Origin: Tepidiphilus succinatimandens
Lineage (GTDB): Bacteria; Pseudomonadota; Gammaproteobacteria; Burkholderiales; Rhodocyclaceae
Assembly (NCBI RefSeq): GCF_006503695.1
Contig: NZ_SBIK01000008.1
Location: 1-64,000, forward strand
DNA length: 64,000 nt
Direction of reading: 5' to 3'
The notes beneath the pieces were generated by a model that made no database searches, was not told the origin of the DNA, and saw nothing but the letters and a program-made list of their open reading frames with translations. Of this stretch, positions 38,801-48,546 are shown piece after piece (positions within the stretch are counted from its first letter, which is position 1; every line of letters begins with the position of its first letter). A program made the translations under genes and the position numbers.

Positions 38801-39303
38801 TGCGCGAGACCCTGCCCGAACTCGTCGAAGAGGGGCGGCGCATCCTCATCTTTTCCCAGTTCGTGCAGATGCTCGAGCGCATCGAGCCGGTGCTCGCCGA
38901 GCTGAAGATTCCCTATGTGAAACTCACCGGCAGCACCCGTCGGCGCGACGAGGTGATCGATCGCTTCCGCCAGGGCGAAGCGCCGGTCTTCCTCATCAGC
39001 CTCAAGGCGGGCGGCGTGGGCTTGAACCTCACCGAGGCCGACACGGTGATCCTCTTCGACCCCTGGTGGAACCCGGCGGTGGAGGAACAGGCGATCGATC
39101 GTACGCACCGCATCGGTCAGGACAAGCCGGTCTTCGTCTATAAACTGATCGCGGCCAATACGGTCGAAGAAAAAATGCTGGAAATGCAGGCGCGCAAACG
39201 CACGCTTGCCGAAGGCACGCTGGAGACGGGCGAGGCGGGCGGGTTTGCGCTCACCGAAGAAGACGTGGCGGCACTGCTGTCTTCTTCGCCCGTGGAAGCT
39301 TGA
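35863..39303 (+). CDS. SNF2-family DEAD/DEAH helicase with SWIM zinc finger
   Basis: A 1146-residue protein. A SWIM zinc finger ([18 protein letters not shown], residues about 85-102) is followed by a large middle region and a C-terminal SNF2 ATPase: [12 protein letters not shown] (motif I), [21 protein letters not shown] (motif II), [14 protein letters not shown] (III), [15 protein letters not shown] and [10 protein letters not shown] (V-VI). Such HepA-like proteins remodel nucleoprotein complexes; the precise role is unknown. It is transcribed from its own promoter, with copZ-copA following 17 bp downstream. No restriction or phage-defence neighbour is present. Confidence 0.92.
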   Translation: MNPAERNRRRLEWLRLHVFGPVYWSRGEDLVQRDRVRSYEFSGDEQHWHIEGRVQGTQRSPYVQHIDISWDEESDVKPSSIECSCTCPIGEACKHCAALLIEFAGRLAEREAARGQEVVEVPGSGNPLPPSEEEGRIHLGELVELMLGNRSLSPDKEGVSAAVARIAKDQEAKRSPAMRWIEETARQRRLRHEPHPYPGPDQQPPERILYDVRLDERRGLFGWNAFLTRPYKRDPRRFVAGKPVDLLTVYYHREIYEALTVADLMGLAVASMHGPPRTWLGAAFAAIVQSGRACLGSHTEGVFLRWGEPRRLLWLWRETARGAFQGVWHVEGNGEAGIVPLRFMLPWHYFERKTHTVGPLILPEGVEWADVERLDALPPVPQAEAPVFARRWSELFGEALPAPAPVATVRVEEPAHFRLVLWRDEQGKRRIRPEVRYGEVAVDAQGRVHHPFGDEVRLELPHRSVAREKQWFGTVRVLLEPLRMALAWPDFTEYEAQAESPLLWHELRERLEAGVLGEFSPEIEVGDDFWPQEWEASTAEVELAQADEGGDWFAFDAKVKAGEREIDLTELAAEVFERYGEDDWPEKIVYPFPEEDACAVVPLEPIAPILKLTLELLRREPRREGPVRLSRYDFSLLRELPPGTLAQIQAPTLSAMLEELERYGGPVPVEEPPGLQAQMRPYQRTGLAWLQFWRRHRLHGILADDMGLGKTLQALAHLLAEKRAGRLEQPALVVAPTSLVGNWAREAARFTPDLRVLIWHGAQRRERLEAISGHDLVITTYPLVWRDVELLRPRAWSVMILDEAQMIKNPRAQISQHVRKFRAEQRLCLTGTPMENHLGELWALFDFLMPGFLGSLETFNRWYRHPIEQEGDAARLEHLRRRIRPFLLRRTKAEVVAELPPKTEIVQTVTLGEKQAKVYEAIRLTMQERVRRALAEKGLARSQITVLDALLKLRQVCCDPTLVDLPQARQVKESAKLDWLRETLPELVEEGRRILIFSQFVQMLERIEPVLAELKIPYVKLTGSTRRRDEVIDRFRQGEAPVFLISLKAGGVGLNLTEADTVILFDPWWNPAVEEQAIDRTHRIGQDKPVFVYKLIAANTVEEKMLEMQARKRTLAEGTLETGEAGGFALTEEDVAALLSSSPVEA

Positions 39304-39320
39304 CGACAGGAGCAAGGACG

Positions 39321-39524
39321 ATGCAACAACGCTACGAAGTGAAAGGGATGAGCTGCGCGCACTGCGAGAAGGCCGTGGCCGAGGCGCTGAAGAAGGTACC
39401 GGGCGTGACGCGCGTCGTCTCGGTGAGCCGGGAGCGGGAGGAAGTGGTGATCGAAGGCGATCCGAGCCCGCAGGCGGTGATCGAGGCGATTCTCGAAGAG
39501 GGCTATGACGCAAGACTCGCCTGA
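39321..39524 (+). CDS. copZ: Copper chaperone CopZ-like heavy-metal-associated protein
   Basis: A 67-residue ferredoxin-fold HMA domain with the metal site GMSCAHC at residues 9-15. It would bind Cu(I) in the cytoplasm and hand it to the ATPase encoded next, whose start overlaps this gene by 20 bp. ATG 39321 is preferred (family start); no separate promoter is visible after the helicase gene. Confidence 0.9.
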   Translation: MQQRYEVKGMSCAHCEKAVAEALKKVPGVTRVVSVSREREEVVIEGDPSPQAVIEAILEEGYDARLA

Positions 39525-41769
39525 TTCCGCGCCCGCCGCCGAGGCCGAGCTCGAACTGGGCATCCGCGGCATGACCTGCGCCGCCTGCGTGCGGCGCATC
39601 GAGCGGGCTCTGCTGCGGCTGCCGGGCGTGCGCCAGGCGAGCGTCAATCTGGCGCTCGAGCGCGCCACGCTGCGCTACGACCCGAGCCGCGTCGACGAGG
39701 CCGCCATCCGGCGCGCCATCCGCGAACTCGGCTACGAGCCGGTGCCGCGGGCGTCACAGTCTTGCACCGACGAGGAAGACGAGGCCGCGCGCGCGGCGCG
39801 TCGCCGGGTGCTTTGGGCCGTAGGGCTCGCGGTGCCGCTCGTGCTGCTCGCCATGGGGCCGATGCTGCCGGGCGGAGAAGCGCTCTTTGCCCGCCTCGCC
39901 CCGATGTGGCTGTGGCAGGCGCTGCAGGCGGCGCTCTCCTCGCTCATCCTCTTTGCCTGCGGCGCGCCGCTGCTGCGCGCCGGCTGGTCGGAACTGCGCC
40001 ACGGCGCCCCGGCGATGAACGCCCTCGTCCTGCTGGGGGCCGGCGCCGCCTGGGGCTATTCGCTGCTCGCCTGGCTCGCGCCGGGGATCTTCCCGCCAGG
40101 CAGCGCGCATCTGTATTTCGAATCGGCCGGAGTCATCGTCGCCCTGATCCTGCTCGGGCGCATGCTGGAGGCGCGCGCCCGCGGCCGGGCATCCCGCGCC
40201 ATCTCGCGCCTGCTGCGGCTGCAGCCGCGCACGGCACGGGTTTTGCGCGAAGACGGCTCGGTGTGGGAATTGCCTGTCGAGGAACTGCGCCCCGGCGACC
40301 GGGTGCAGGTGCGCCCGGGCGAGCGCCTTCCCGCCGACGGCATCGTGCGCGAGGGAGCGGGCTGGGTTGACGAGTCCATGCTCACCGGCGAACCGCTGCC
40401 GGTGGAAAAGCGCCCCGGCGATCGGGTGGTCGGCGGCAGCGTGCTCACTTCCGGCGGCTTCGCCATGGAGGTGACCGAAGTCGGCCGCGAGACGCTGCTT
40501 GCGCGCATCATCGCGCTGGTCGAACGGGCGCAAGCCGAGAAGCCGCCCATCCAGGCGTTCGCCGACCGCGTGGCCGGCGTTTTCGTGCCGCTGGTGCTCG
40601 CCGTGGCCGCGCTCACCTTTGCCCTCTGGCTGGCCTTCGGTCCCGAACCGCGGCTCTCCTACGCTTTCGTCACTGCAGTGAGCGTGCTGCTCATCGCCTG
40701 CCCCTGCGCGATGGGGCTCGCCACGCCCGTCGCCCTCATGGTCGCCACGGGGCGGGGGGCGGAATGCGGCATCCTCGTGCGCCGCGGCGCCGCCCTGGAG
40801 CGGCTCGCCGCGATCGACACCGTGGTCTTCGACAAGACGGGCACGCTCACCGCTGGGCGACCGGCGCTGGTGGAAGCGTGCTGGAATGCGCCGGGCGAGG
40901 CGCGGCAGTGGCTGCTGCGCGTGGCCGCACTGGAAAAAGCGAGCGAGCATCCGATTGCCGGCGCCCTGCTCGCGGCCGTGGGCGAGGTGCCGCTGCCGCC
41001 GGCCGAGGAGGTCGAACCGGTGCCGGGCGGCGGCATCCGCGGCCGCGTCGAAGGGCTGCGGCTCGCGGTGGGTTCGCGCCGCTTCCTGGAGAAGGAGGTG
41101 GGAACGCGGGCGCCGGATGCGGCGTTGGCGTCCTGGGCCGAGGCGCAGGCCGGCGAAGGCAGAACGCTCGTGTGGGTGGCGGCCGACGGCGTTCCCGTGG
41201 GGGTGCTGGCGTTTGCCGATCCGCTCAAGCCCACGAGCGCGGCGGCGGTGGCCGAACTCCATGCGCTCGGTCTGCGCGTGGCGCTTCTTTCCGGCGATTT
41301 GCGCCGCAGCGTGGAGGCAGTGGCCCGGGCGCTCGCCATCGAGGAAGTTCGCGCCGAGGTGCGCCCCGAAGAAAAGGCCGAGGCGCTGCGTCAATGGCAG
41401 GCCCAGGGGCGGCGGCTCGCCTTCGTGGGCGATGGCATCAACGACGCGCCGGCGCTCGCCCAGGCCGACGTGGGCATCGCCATGGGCACCGGTACCGACG
41501 TGGCGATCGAGACCGGCGACGTGGTGCTCATGCGCGGCGACCCGGCCGCCGTGCCGCAGGCCGTGCGCCTTGCACGCGCCACGCGTCGCACCATCGCCTG
41601 GAATTTCGTCTGGGCCTACGGCTACAACGTGGTGCTCATTCCGCTCGCGGCTGGCATCTTCCACCCCTGGACCGGCTGGCTGCTCGACCCCATGCTCGCC
41701 GCCGCGGCCATGAGCCTCTCCAGTCTCTTCGTGGTGACCCACTCGCTGCGCCTGCGCCGGGCGATATGA
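39505..41769 (+). CDS. copA: Cu(I)-exporting P-type ATPase CopA
   Basis: A 754-residue P1B-ATPase: one N-terminal HMA domain with GMTCAAC, the transmembrane CPC motif (C399-P-C401 in [12 protein letters not shown]), phosphorylated D443 in DKTGTLT, the HP dipeptide in SEHPIAGAL and [14 protein letters not shown]. It pumps Cu(I) out of the cytoplasm. Coupled to copZ by overlap and to the next gene by ATGA. No copper regulator (CueR/CsoR) is encoded beside it. Confidence 0.95.
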   Translation: MTQDSPDSAPAAEAELELGIRGMTCAACVRRIERALLRLPGVRQASVNLALERATLRYDPSRVDEAAIRRAIRELGYEPVPRASQSCTDEEDEAARAARRRVLWAVGLAVPLVLLAMGPMLPGGEALFARLAPMWLWQALQAALSSLILFACGAPLLRAGWSELRHGAPAMNALVLLGAGAAWGYSLLAWLAPGIFPPGSAHLYFESAGVIVALILLGRMLEARARGRASRAISRLLRLQPRTARVLREDGSVWELPVEELRPGDRVQVRPGERLPADGIVREGAGWVDESMLTGEPLPVEKRPGDRVVGGSVLTSGGFAMEVTEVGRETLLARIIALVERAQAEKPPIQAFADRVAGVFVPLVLAVAALTFALWLAFGPEPRLSYAFVTAVSVLLIACPCAMGLATPVALMVATGRGAECGILVRRGAALERLAAIDTVVFDKTGTLTAGRPALVEACWNAPGEARQWLLRVAALEKASEHPIAGALLAAVGEVPLPPAEEVEPVPGGGIRGRVEGLRLAVGSRRFLEKEVGTRAPDAALASWAEAQAGEGRTLVWVAADGVPVGVLAFADPLKPTSAAAVAELHALGLRVALLSGDLRRSVEAVARALAIEEVRAEVRPEEKAEALRQWQAQGRRLAFVGDGINDAPALAQADVGIAMGTGTDVAIETGDVVLMRGDPAAVPQAVRLARATRRTIAWNFVWAYGYNVVLIPLAAGIFHPWTGWLLDPMLAAAAMSLSSLFVVTHSLRLRRAI

Positions 41770-42860
41770 GCGCCATCGACCTGGTGCTCTTCGGCGCCTT
41801 CGACCGGCACAATTACGGCGACCTGCTGCTTGCCCGGCTCGCCGCCGAGTCCGCCGGCGGGCGCAGTGTGCACTTCGCTGGCCTGCGCGCCTGGGATGCG
41901 CGTTCCGTGGCCGGATTCGCGGTGCACCCCCTGCCCGAAGTGATCGCGGACCTGAAGCAAGGCTACGACCTGTACCACGTCGGCGGCGAGATCCTCGATT
42001 GCGACGCCTGGACCGCAGCGGTGATGCTGCTCGACGAAGAAAGTGCCGCACGGGCGATCGCCTGCTTCGATGCCGACCCCTGCGCCCGCCGCCGCGAGGC
42101 GGTGCGTCGGTTGGGCACGCACCGGCCGCTACCCTACGTGCTGCGCCGAGGGGACGCCCCCGGAGTGCGCCGCCTCGAGTTCGCCCCCTGCGGCGGTACG
42201 GGCCTCGAGACCTTGCCGCGCAGCATCCAGCGCACCGCATTCACGGCACTCGCGGAAGCGGACGAAGCGCACGTGCGCGATGCCCGCACCCGGGCGATCT
42301 TCGCCCGACGAGGGTTGTACCTGCCGCTCGCGCCGGACCCCGCCGAGGGGCTTGCCGCCTCGAATCTGGCAGCGGCGCTCGAAACGCATGCCGCCGGCTG
42401 GCGCGCACGGCTCGGTGCCTATCGCCTGGTACAGTTCGCTGCCGAATGCGCCACCGACCCGTGGCTCGCGGCGCTCGCCGCCTGGCTGGAGGCGCGCCGC
42501 GAAGCAGGCGAGTGCTTCGCCCTCGTGCGTGCCGGCGCCGCCCCGTGGCACGACACGCTGGAAGCGCTCGAGCGCCTGTCCCGCTTCCTCTCGCCGTCGA
42601 ACCGGGCGGCGCTGCGCCTGATCGACGAGCTCCGGCTGGAGGCGATCGGCGGGCTCGCTGCCGGGGCAGTGGAAGTCTGTGCCACCAGCCTGCATCTGCT
42701 GCTCACGGCCCGCGCCTTCGGGGTGCCGGCCGTGGCGCTGGAACGGGAGCCGCACGCTGCGCGCAAGCTGCGCGCCTATTTCGGCACCTGGCACCCGGAG
42801 CAAACCTTCTGGGCGCCGGGTGTCGCCTGCCGTCCGGTGGGACGGTTTTCCATGGAGTGA
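41766..42860 (+). CDS. Polysaccharide pyruvyl transferase-like protein
   Basis: A 364-residue soluble protein. [17 protein letters not shown] at the start and [14 protein letters not shown] resemble the N-terminal GxxxxGDxL and GGG regions of the PS_pyruv_trans family; [24 protein letters not shown] matches its C-terminal SxRLHxLIxAxxxGVP segment. The family transfers pyruvate onto surface sugars. The start overlaps the copA stop, although no functional link to copper is known. Assignment is by fold-level similarity only. Confidence 0.65.
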   Translation: MSAIDLVLFGAFDRHNYGDLLLARLAAESAGGRSVHFAGLRAWDARSVAGFAVHPLPEVIADLKQGYDLYHVGGEILDCDAWTAAVMLLDEESAARAIACFDADPCARRREAVRRLGTHRPLPYVLRRGDAPGVRRLEFAPCGGTGLETLPRSIQRTAFTALAEADEAHVRDARTRAIFARRGLYLPLAPDPAEGLAASNLAAALETHAAGWRARLGAYRLVQFAAECATDPWLAALAAWLEARREAGECFALVRAGAAPWHDTLEALERLSRFLSPSNRAALRLIDELRLEAIGGLAAGAVEVCATSLHLLLTARAFGVPAVALEREPHAARKLRAYFGTWHPEQTFWAPGVACRPVGRFSME

Positions 42861-42870
42861 AAGAAAGACG

Positions 42871-43812
42871 ATGACGATCCGGGAACACCCTGCGCTCGGC
42901 TGGTGGATGGCTTTTGCCGGCGCGTTCGGTTTCTCCTTCAAGGCGGTGCTCGTCAAGCTCGCCTACCGCTACGGCGTCGACGCCGAGACCATCCTCGCCC
43001 TGCGCATGGGCTTCGCCTTGCCGTTCTTCCTGCTGCTCGGCTGGGCGGCGGAGCAAAGGGCGGCACACCGCCTCAGCGTGCGGCAGTGGGGTATTCTCTT
43101 CGTGCTCGGTTTCCTCGGCTATTACGGCTCGAGCTACCTCGACTTCCTCGGGTTGCGCTACATCAGCGCCGGCCTGGAGCGCATGATCCTCTTCTGCTAC
43201 CCGACACTGGTCGTGCTGATGTCGGCGGCCTTCCTCGGCACGCGGCTCGACCGTCGAACCCTCGCTTCACTGGTCGTCTGCTACGCCGGGCTCGCGCTCG
43301 CGCTAGTGCACGACCTTGGCCAGAATCCCGGCAGCGCGCACGACGTCTGGCTGGGCGGCGGGCTCGTCTTCGCCTCGGCCGTGGCCTACGCACTCTACCT
43401 TCTCGGCACCGGCCAGGTGGTGGCGCAAATCGGCGCTTCCCGCCTGAGCGCCTGGGCGACGACTTTCGCCTGCCTGCTCGTGCTCGGCCAGTTCGCCGTC
43501 ATGCGCCCCCTGCCTTCGCTGTGGCAGCAACCGGCGCCGGTGCTGTGGCTCGGCCTCGCCATGGCGCTCGTCTCCACCGTCGCCCCGGTATGGCTCGTCT
43601 CCGAAGCCATCCGTCGCCTCGGATCCGGACCCGTTTCGATGAGCGCCACCCTCGGCCCCGTGCTCACCCTGCTGCTCAGCGCCTGGCTGCTCGACGAGTC
43701 GCTCTCCCTCACCCAGCTTGCCGGCTGCGGCCTGGTGATCGCCGGCGTGGTGATGATGAGCCGGCGGCCCCGTCCCGTTTCCGCGGCCACGGCGGCAGGG
43801 GAGGGTGGATGA
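42871..43812 (+). CDS. EamA/DMT-family transporter
   Basis: A 313-residue inner-membrane protein with about ten hydrophobic segments in two EamA repeats, including [20 protein letters not shown] at the start and [20 protein letters not shown] in the second repeat. Likely a metabolite exporter. It is not closely similar to the EamA protein in the liu operon. It overlaps nfi (ATGA) and follows the pyruvyl transferase-like gene by 10 bp. Confidence 0.85.
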   Translation: MTIREHPALGWWMAFAGAFGFSFKAVLVKLAYRYGVDAETILALRMGFALPFFLLLGWAAEQRAAHRLSVRQWGILFVLGFLGYYGSSYLDFLGLRYISAGLERMILFCYPTLVVLMSAAFLGTRLDRRTLASLVVCYAGLALALVHDLGQNPGSAHDVWLGGGLVFASAVAYALYLLGTGQVVAQIGASRLSAWATTFACLLVLGQFAVMRPLPSLWQQPAPVLWLGLAMALVSTVAPVWLVSEAIRRLGSGPVSMSATLGPVLTLLLSAWLLDESLSLTQLAGCGLVIAGVVMMSRRPRPVSAATAAGEGG

Positions 43813-44489
43813 CGGATCTCTCCCTGCTGCACCCCCGCACGGTGGACGAGGCGATCGCCCTGCAGCGCGAGATCGCCCGGCGGGTCGTGTGCGAGGACGC
43901 GAACGGCCCGGTACGTCGCGTGGCCGGCGTCGACGTCGGCTTTCCCGGCGGCGGCACTCGGGGACGGGCCGCCGTCGCCGTGCTCGATTTCCCCTCGCTC
44001 GCCTCGAGCGAGACGGCGGTCGCGGAGGACGAGGTGGACTTCCCCTACGTGCCGGGTCTGCTTTCCTTTCGTGAGCTGCCGGTGGTGCTGCAGGCGCTGG
44101 AGCGGCTCTCGGCCCCGCCCGATCTGCTCCTCGTCGACGGCCACGGCCGGGCGCATCCGCGCCGCTGCGGTATCGCCTGCCATCTGGGCGTGCTCACCGA
44201 TCTGCCCAGCATCGGCGTGGCCAAGTCGCGCCTCGTCGGCACGCACGACCCGGTGCCGCAAGAGCGCGGCGCCTGGGTGCCACTGCGCGACGGAGAGGAA
44301 ATCATCGGCGCCGTGCTGCGCACCCGCGTGGGCGTGCACCCCGTCTACGTCTCCATCGGCCATCGCGTGAGCCTCGAGCGCGCCGTAGACTGGGTGATGG
44401 CCTGCACCACGCGCTACCGCCTGCCGGAGACCGCCCGCGCCGCCCACGCGCTCGCTTCGGGGACTGTCCGGAAGCGGGGAATGAGATAA
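43809..44489 (+). CDS. nfi: Endonuclease V (deoxyinosine 3' endonuclease)
   Basis: A 226-residue repair nuclease cutting DNA near deoxyinosine. Catalytic and binding residues are in [16 protein letters not shown] (with the PYIP-like wedge), [18 protein letters not shown] and VAKSRLVG. Normal length. Coupled to the EamA gene upstream. Its stop is followed in the same frame by the tail of an unrelated gene (DUF4160). Confidence 0.93.
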   Translation: MTDLSLLHPRTVDEAIALQREIARRVVCEDANGPVRRVAGVDVGFPGGGTRGRAAVAVLDFPSLASSETAVAEDEVDFPYVPGLLSFRELPVVLQALERLSAPPDLLLVDGHGRAHPRRCGIACHLGVLTDLPSIGVAKSRLVGTHDPVPQERGAWVPLRDGEEIIGAVLRTRVGVHPVYVSIGHRVSLERAVDWVMACTTRYRLPETARAAHALASGTVRKRGMR

Positions 44490-44553
44490 CGGGTCGTGGA
44501 ACGTCATTTGCAGGAGATCATCGATGCCTGGCACAAGCACTTCGACCGTTGAA
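44490..44553 (+). pseudogene. DUF4160-type protein, C-terminal remnant
   Basis: Directly after the nfi stop, codons read VERHLQEIIDAWHKHFDR and end at TGA 44551. This is the usual DUF4160 ending (LLEAWHxYF). DUF4160 genes normally precede and overlap a DUF2442 gene, as this piece does by 30 bp. Everything upstream was lost at the junction with nfi. Confidence 0.6.
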
Positions 44554-44796
44554 GTGACACATATTTCCAAAAATGGCTTTTGGTTGCTCCTCGACGAAGA
44601 AGAATTGATGCTTCCCTTCGCGAATTTTCCTTGGTTCAAAAAGGCGAGCGTCGAGCAAATCTGCGACGTGGAAAGGCCAAGCCCCAATCACCTCTATTGG
44701 CCGAAACTCGATATCGATCTGTCCATCGAGTCCATTCGCCATCCGGAGAATTTTCCTCTGGTCTCGAGAGCGAACGAGTTTATCGAAAAAGCATAA
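44524..44796 (+). CDS. DUF2442 domain-containing protein
   Basis: A 90-residue protein with VTHISKNGFWLLL, EELMLPFANFPWFKKASV and YWPKLDIDLSIESIRHP, which closely follow the DUF2442 family. These proteins are paired with DUF4160 and are suspected toxin-antitoxin partners. AGGAGAT lies 7 bases before the ATG. Its DUF4160 partner is reduced to a scrap, so this is an orphan. Its GC content is visibly lower than that of nfi, suggesting transfer. Confidence 0.85.
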   Translation: MPGTSTSTVEVTHISKNGFWLLLDEEELMLPFANFPWFKKASVEQICDVERPSPNHLYWPKLDIDLSIESIRHPENFPLVSRANEFIEKA

Positions 44797-44870
44797 ATAG
44801 GGATTGCGAACAAGTCTCTGGCGACGATAGGTGGGTGCCTCTGGGCGCTGACTTTCAGTCCGCGCCGTTT

Positions 44871-45026
44871 TCACTCGGCGCCGAGCGGGCCATCGTTGGC
44901 AATGAGCAACAGCATCACCTCTTTGAGCCGACGCAGATCATAGCGCCTTGATCGGCTCAGTCGCTCCCGATCCTGGCGAAACGCGCGCGTATAGTCGGCC
45001 GCTCGCGGTGGCCTGGTCCGCTTACT
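44871..45026 (-). pseudogene. YafQ/RelE-family toxin remnant
   Basis: On the minus strand 51 codons read ADYTRAFRQDRERLSRSRRY, DLRRLKEVMLLLIAND and GPLGAE before TGA 44871. This is the N-terminal half of a YafQ mRNA interferase. No start codon exists (ACC precedes SKRTR), and the catalytic histidine and C-terminal half are missing. It directly follows the RelB-like remnant, so a complete toxin-antitoxin module once stood here and decayed. Confidence 0.65.
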
Positions 45027-45144
45027 GGTAGGCGGTTTCTTCGAGGTCGTCGAAGAGCACCTCGGCGGAGGAAAAACGGGCTCGCCGGGTCTGTCGTATC
45101 GCCCGGGCTTCGGCCATCGCTTCGCGTGTGGCTGTGTTGGGCAC
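45022..45144 (-). pseudogene. RelB/DinJ-family antitoxin, C-terminal part
   Basis: From GTG 45144 the minus strand reads PNTATREAMAEARAI, QTRRARFSSAEVLFDDLEET and ends at 45022. This is the toxin-binding half of a RelB/DinJ antitoxin; the N-terminal ribbon-helix-helix is not visible upstream of about 45185. The remaining region 44797-44870 and 45145-45230 contains no gene. Confidence 0.65.
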
Positions 45145-45285
45145 TTTCAGTTCCAGGGGACTTATTGCTCCCGTTCTCTGTCGTGACTGATAAATTCTTT
45201 TAGATTATATAAAACTACAAAAAATTCGCTTCTCCCGACTATGTTGCCTCGTTACCATGGGGTCATCATCAGTCGGGAGATCGCC

Positions 45286-46284
45286 ATGCGTTTCACACCT
45301 CGTTCGCTCTTTCTCGCCGCCGCGGCGGCCTTGGCGCTGGGCAGCGCGCGTGCCGACGTGTCGCTGCTCAACGTCTCGTACGATCCCACACGGGAGTTCT
45401 ACCAAGCCTATGATGCCGCCTTCGCGCGCCACTGGAAAGAGCGCACCGGGGAGACGGTGACGGTTCGCCAGTCGCACGGCGGCTCGGGCAAGCAGGCGCT
45501 GGCGGTGATCCATGGGCTGGAGGCCGACGTCGTCACCCTGGCGCTGGGTTACGACATCGATGCCATTGCCCAGGCGGGCAAGCTCGCCCCCGACTGGCAG
45601 CAGCGCCTGCCGCAGCGCAGCGCCCCCTACACTTCGACCATCGTCTTCCTCGTGCGCAAGGGCAATCCCAAGGCCATCCGCGACTGGGACGATCTCGTCA
45701 AAGGTGACGTCTCCGTCATCACGCCCAACCCCAAGACTTCCGGCGGGGCGCGCTGGAACTACCTCGCGGCGCTCGCCTGGGCGCACAAGCGCTGGCCCGG
45801 CGATGAGCGCAAGGCCACCGACTATTTGCGCGAACTCTATCGCCGCGTGGCCGTGCTCGACGCCGGCGCCCGCGGCGCCACCAACACCTTCGTCCAGCGT
45901 GGCCTGGGCGACGTGCTGCTTGCCTGGGAAAACGAAGCCTTCCTTGCCCTGCAGGAATCCGGCCCGGACACCTTCGAGATCGTCGTCCCGTCGGTGTCCG
46001 TGCTCGCCGAGCCGCCGGTGGCGGTGGTCGACAGCGTCGTCAGCCGACGCGGCACCGCCGAGATCGCCCGCGCCTACCTCGAATACCTCTATTCCCCCGA
46101 GGGCCAGCGCCTCGCGGCCAAGCATTACTACCGCCCTGTCCATCCCCAATACGCCGACCCGGCCGACCTCGCCCGTTTCCCCAAGCTCGAACTGCTGACG
46201 ATCGAGGACTTCGGCGGTTGGCAAAAAGTGCAGCAGGAGCATTTCGCCGACGGCGGCGTGTTCGACCGCATCGTGACGAAGTGA
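45286..46284 (+). CDS. sbp: Periplasmic sulfate/thiosulfate-binding protein (first copy)
   Basis: A 332-residue secreted binding protein. A signal peptide spans about residues 1-24 ([17 protein letters not shown] cleaved before DVSLL). [46 protein letters not shown] and [16 protein letters not shown] are ligand-site segments of Sbp/CysP. GGGAG precedes ATG 45286. It lies 1.3 kb from the complete sbp-cysTWA operon and has no permease of its own, so it probably feeds that transporter. The upstream AT-rich stretch (45190-45235) likely holds its promoter. Confidence 0.9.
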   Translation: MRFTPRSLFLAAAAALALGSARADVSLLNVSYDPTREFYQAYDAAFARHWKERTGETVTVRQSHGGSGKQALAVIHGLEADVVTLALGYDIDAIAQAGKLAPDWQQRLPQRSAPYTSTIVFLVRKGNPKAIRDWDDLVKGDVSVITPNPKTSGGARWNYLAALAWAHKRWPGDERKATDYLRELYRRVAVLDAGARGATNTFVQRGLGDVLLAWENEAFLALQESGPDTFEIVVPSVSVLAEPPVAVVDSVVSRRGTAEIARAYLEYLYSPEGQRLAAKHYYRPVHPQYADPADLARFPKLELLTIEDFGGWQKVQQEHFADGGVFDRIVTK

Positions 46285-46295
46285 GGAGAGCGAAC

Positions 46296-46331
46296 ATGAA
46301 TCCCGTTTCCCGCCGTACCGTGCTGAAAACC
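46296..46331 (+). pseudogene. Start of a Tat-exported protein, truncated
   Basis: Eleven bases after sbp a good GGAGAG site and ATG open a frame reading MNPVSRRTVLKT, a twin-arginine signal start. After this the frame continues for about 85 codons without a hydrophobic signal core or any known domain, so the real gene was probably cut near 46331. Bases 46332-46439 contain nothing recognised. Confidence 0.35.
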
Positions 46332-46439
46332 GTTCCGCCAGACTTACTTGTCAGGTCCCGGACGATTGCGTTGAACCAGCACGCCGACGATCCGTCCGCG
46401 TCATTCCCGTCTGGCCGTCGGCATGCTTTTCTCTCAACT

Positions 46440-46946
46440 TCAGTGGTTTATCATATGCTCTGTTGGCATGTGTGCAGCGTCTTGGTCGATGAGATAAGGA
46501 TTCATCATGCCGAAAATCATGGCTACATGGGAGAGTACCAGGAATGCCGCCACCAGCAGGGCATGGAGGAAGAGCTTGCGCTCTTCAGGGCTTGAACGGG
46601 CGAGTACGCCGAGATCAAGGAGCGCGAGCCCTGCCAAGGGGATCGCACCAGAGAGATAGAAACCGACGGCGATCATGTCGATCATGCCGCGCCACTGGCC
46701 GGTGAGGGTGAGCGGCACGACGACGTTGGGCAGGAGGTAGGCGAATACCCCCAGGAAATACACACCGGCGAGGATACTGGCCAAGCGGTTGAGGGCGCGC
46801 AGCCAACCGCCTCGAGAGCGAAGCAAGAGGATGAACAATTCGGTGATGGCCACCGTCTCCGCGAGGATGACGGGGATCGCCATGAAAAGGATCAGATTCC
46901 AAGGCTGGTTTTGGGCCAGCAGTTCCATGTAATGCGTCATGGGCAT
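46440..46946 (-). CDS. Small integral membrane protein (DUF6803-like)
   Basis: A 168-residue membrane protein with about five hydrophobic segments: NLILFMAIPVILAETVAITE, ASILAGVYFLGVFAYLLPNV, a segment ending LSGAIPLAGLALLDLGVL and FLHALLVAAFLVLSHVAMIF. The start MPMTHYMELLAQNQPWNLIL and the ending GMMNP resemble membrane proteins annotated as DUF6803. It lies on the minus strand between two sulfate-binding genes, 82 bp downstream of a secreted Cys/His-rich protein, probably in one operon. Function unknown; a link to metals is suggested only by that neighbour. Confidence 0.65.
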   Translation of the reverse strand: MPMTHYMELLAQNQPWNLILFMAIPVILAETVAITELFILLLRSRGGWLRALNRLASILAGVYFLGVFAYLLPNVVVPLTLTGQWRGMIDMIAVGFYLSGAIPLAGLALLDLGVLARSSPEERKLFLHALLVAAFLVLSHVAMIFGMMNPYLIDQDAAHMPTEHMINH

Positions 46947-47028
46947 GAGATTCTCCTTGCCATGTAAAGGGCGTGCGACATTCGGCCGGGCAGGATGTCC
47001 GGCTTGGATCGAGGGTGTGCAGGGAGAA

Positions 47029-47388
47029 TCAGGCTCGGGGTGGGGGATGGTCAGGCTGCGGGGTCTCGCCCGGTTTAAGCGAACGGCTGTGTGCCAGTAA
47101 GACCGGTCGTCCCATGTGGTGGAAGACAACAGGTTGGATGGGTAGGCAGGGCGAAAACGCGACCGCGCAGTGCAGCTGGCATGGGGCGCTGGCTTTGGCA
47201 GCGAGCGGGTGTTCCGTGTGGCAGGTCGGGTGATCGGCAACAAACGAGCCATGCGTCGGCAGGGGAGGGGCTGCATGTTCTGCGGCCAGAATCGGCCCTG
47301 CCCACAGTCCCTTGAGGAGGAGAGCGCAGATCATGAGCATGACGAGCCGGCGATGGTGCAAGGTCGAAGGGCCCCCTGTTTTTTCCAT
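47029..47388 (-). CDS. Secreted Cys/His-rich small protein, unknown function
   Basis: A 119-residue protein with a signal-like hydrophobic stretch (LVMLMICALLLKGLWAGPIL, about 16-35) and a mature part containing HAAPPLPTH, HPTCHTEHP, CQLHCAVAFSPC and FHHMGRP. The spacing of cysteines and histidines is like periplasmic copper-related proteins (CopL/DUF2946 type), but no family is certain. It is followed on the same strand by the small membrane protein gene. Confidence 0.55.
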   Translation of the reverse strand: MEKTGGPSTLHHRRLVMLMICALLLKGLWAGPILAAEHAAPPLPTHGSFVADHPTCHTEHPLAAKASAPCQLHCAVAFSPCLPIQPVVFHHMGRPVLLAHSRSLKPGETPQPDHPPPRA

Positions 47389-47450
47389 TGTATATCGAGG
47401 CAAGGGGAAACCCTGCAGTACTTTAGCCAAATGGATACGGTTAATCGAAT

Positions 47451-47469
47451 TTATTCTTTCGAAGAATAA
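47451..47469 (+). promoter_or_regulatory. AT-rich inverted repeat upstream of second sulfate-binding gene
   Basis: TTATTCTT (47451-47458) and AAGAATAA (47462-47469) pair exactly around TCG, in an AT-rich island 75 bases before sbp2 and divergent from the Cys-rich gene. It may be an operator for either gene. CysB sites are too degenerate to confirm by eye. Confidence 0.4.
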
Positions 47470-47544
47470 CCTACCAACCCCCACCCCGTTGAACCGCCTA
47501 TACCCCTTCGCTACCATCTTCTTCATCTCACCGGAGGATGGATG

Positions 47545-48546
47545 ATGCGTTCCTGGCGTTTTCTTGCCGCCCTGGCGGCCTTGCTGACACTGGTCGCGGC
47601 CGGCCCGGCGCGGGCCGAGACGAGCCTGCTCAACGTCTCTTACGACGTCTCGCGCGAGCTCTATAAAGAGATCAACCCGCTCTTCGCCGCGTCCTGGCAG
47701 GCGAGCAAGGGGGAGGCGGTGACGATCCGCCAGTCGCATGGCGGCTCGTCCAAGCAGGCGCTTGCCGTGGCGGCGGGGCTGGAGGCGGACGTGGTGACCA
47801 TGAACCAGGCGTCCGACCTCGAGCTCCTGGCCGAGCGCGGGTTCGTCGCGCCCGACTGGCGCACGCGTTTTCCCAATCAGGCGGCACCTTATTCCAGCAC
47901 CATGGTCTTCCTCGTGCGTCAGGGCAATCCCAAGGCCATCCGCGATTGGGACGATCTCGTGCGCGAGGGGGTGCAGGTGATCGTGCCCAATCCCAAGGTG
48001 ACGGGCAACGGCCGCTATACCTATCTCGCGGCCTGGGGCTACGCCCGGCAGAAGACGGGCTCGGACGAGGGGGCGCGCGCCTTCGTCACCAGGCTCTTTC
48101 GCAACGTGCCGGTGCTCGACGGCGGCGGGCGCGGGGCGACCACCACCTTCACCCAGCGCGGCGTGGGCGATGTGCTCGTCACCTTCGAGAACGAGGCTCG
48201 CCTGATCGCGCAGGAGCTGGGCGGCAAGGAGTTCGAGATCGTCTATCCGTCCGTCTCCATCGAGGCGCCGGCGCCGGTGGCGGTGGTGGAGCCGGTGGTG
48301 GCCAAACGCGGCACGGCAGAGGTGGCGCGCGCTTATTTGCAGTTTCTCTTCAGCGAACCGGCGCAGGAGGTGATGGCCAAGCACTACTTCCGCCCCAGTG
48401 ACCCCCAGGTGCGCCAGCGTCACGCGGCGCGTTTCCCCGAGGTGCGCACCTTCACCGTGGAAGAAGTCTTCGGCGGCTGGGCGGCGGTGCAGCGCACGCA
48501 CTTCGCCGATGGCGGCGTGCTCGACCAGATCCTCGGGCAGAAATGA
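47545..48546 (+). CDS. sbp: Periplasmic sulfate/thiosulfate-binding protein (operon copy)
   Basis: A 333-residue secreted protein with a signal peptide to about residue 24 (ending GPARA before ETSLL). [50 protein letters not shown] and GVGDVLVTFENEA match Sbp. It is clearly related to the copy at 45286 but diverged throughout. ATG 47545 gives a 7-base spacing to GGAGG; ATG 47542 is the alternative. The stop overlaps the cysT start (ATGA). First gene of sbp-cysT-cysW-cysA. Confidence 0.93.
   Translation: MRSWRFLAALAALLTLVAAGPARAETSLLNVSYDVSRELYKEINPLFAASWQASKGEAVTIRQSHGGSSKQALAVAAGLEADVVTMNQASDLELLAERGFVAPDWRTRFPNQAAPYSSTMVFLVRQGNPKAIRDWDDLVREGVQVIVPNPKVTGNGRYTYLAAWGYARQKTGSDEGARAFVTRLFRNVPVLDGGGRGATTTFTQRGVGDVLVTFENEARLIAQELGGKEFEIVYPSVSIEAPAPVAVVEPVVAKRGTAEVARAYLQFLFSEPAQEVMAKHYFRPSDPQVRQRHAARFPEVRTFTVEEVFGGWAAVQRTHFADGGVLDQILGQK

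Noticed and set aside
35863-39303. SNF2 helicase as the core of a phage-defence system
   Set aside because: Its neighbours are copper export, yebC/ruvC and housekeeping-like genes; no nuclease, methylase or DUF partner of DISARM or similar systems is present.
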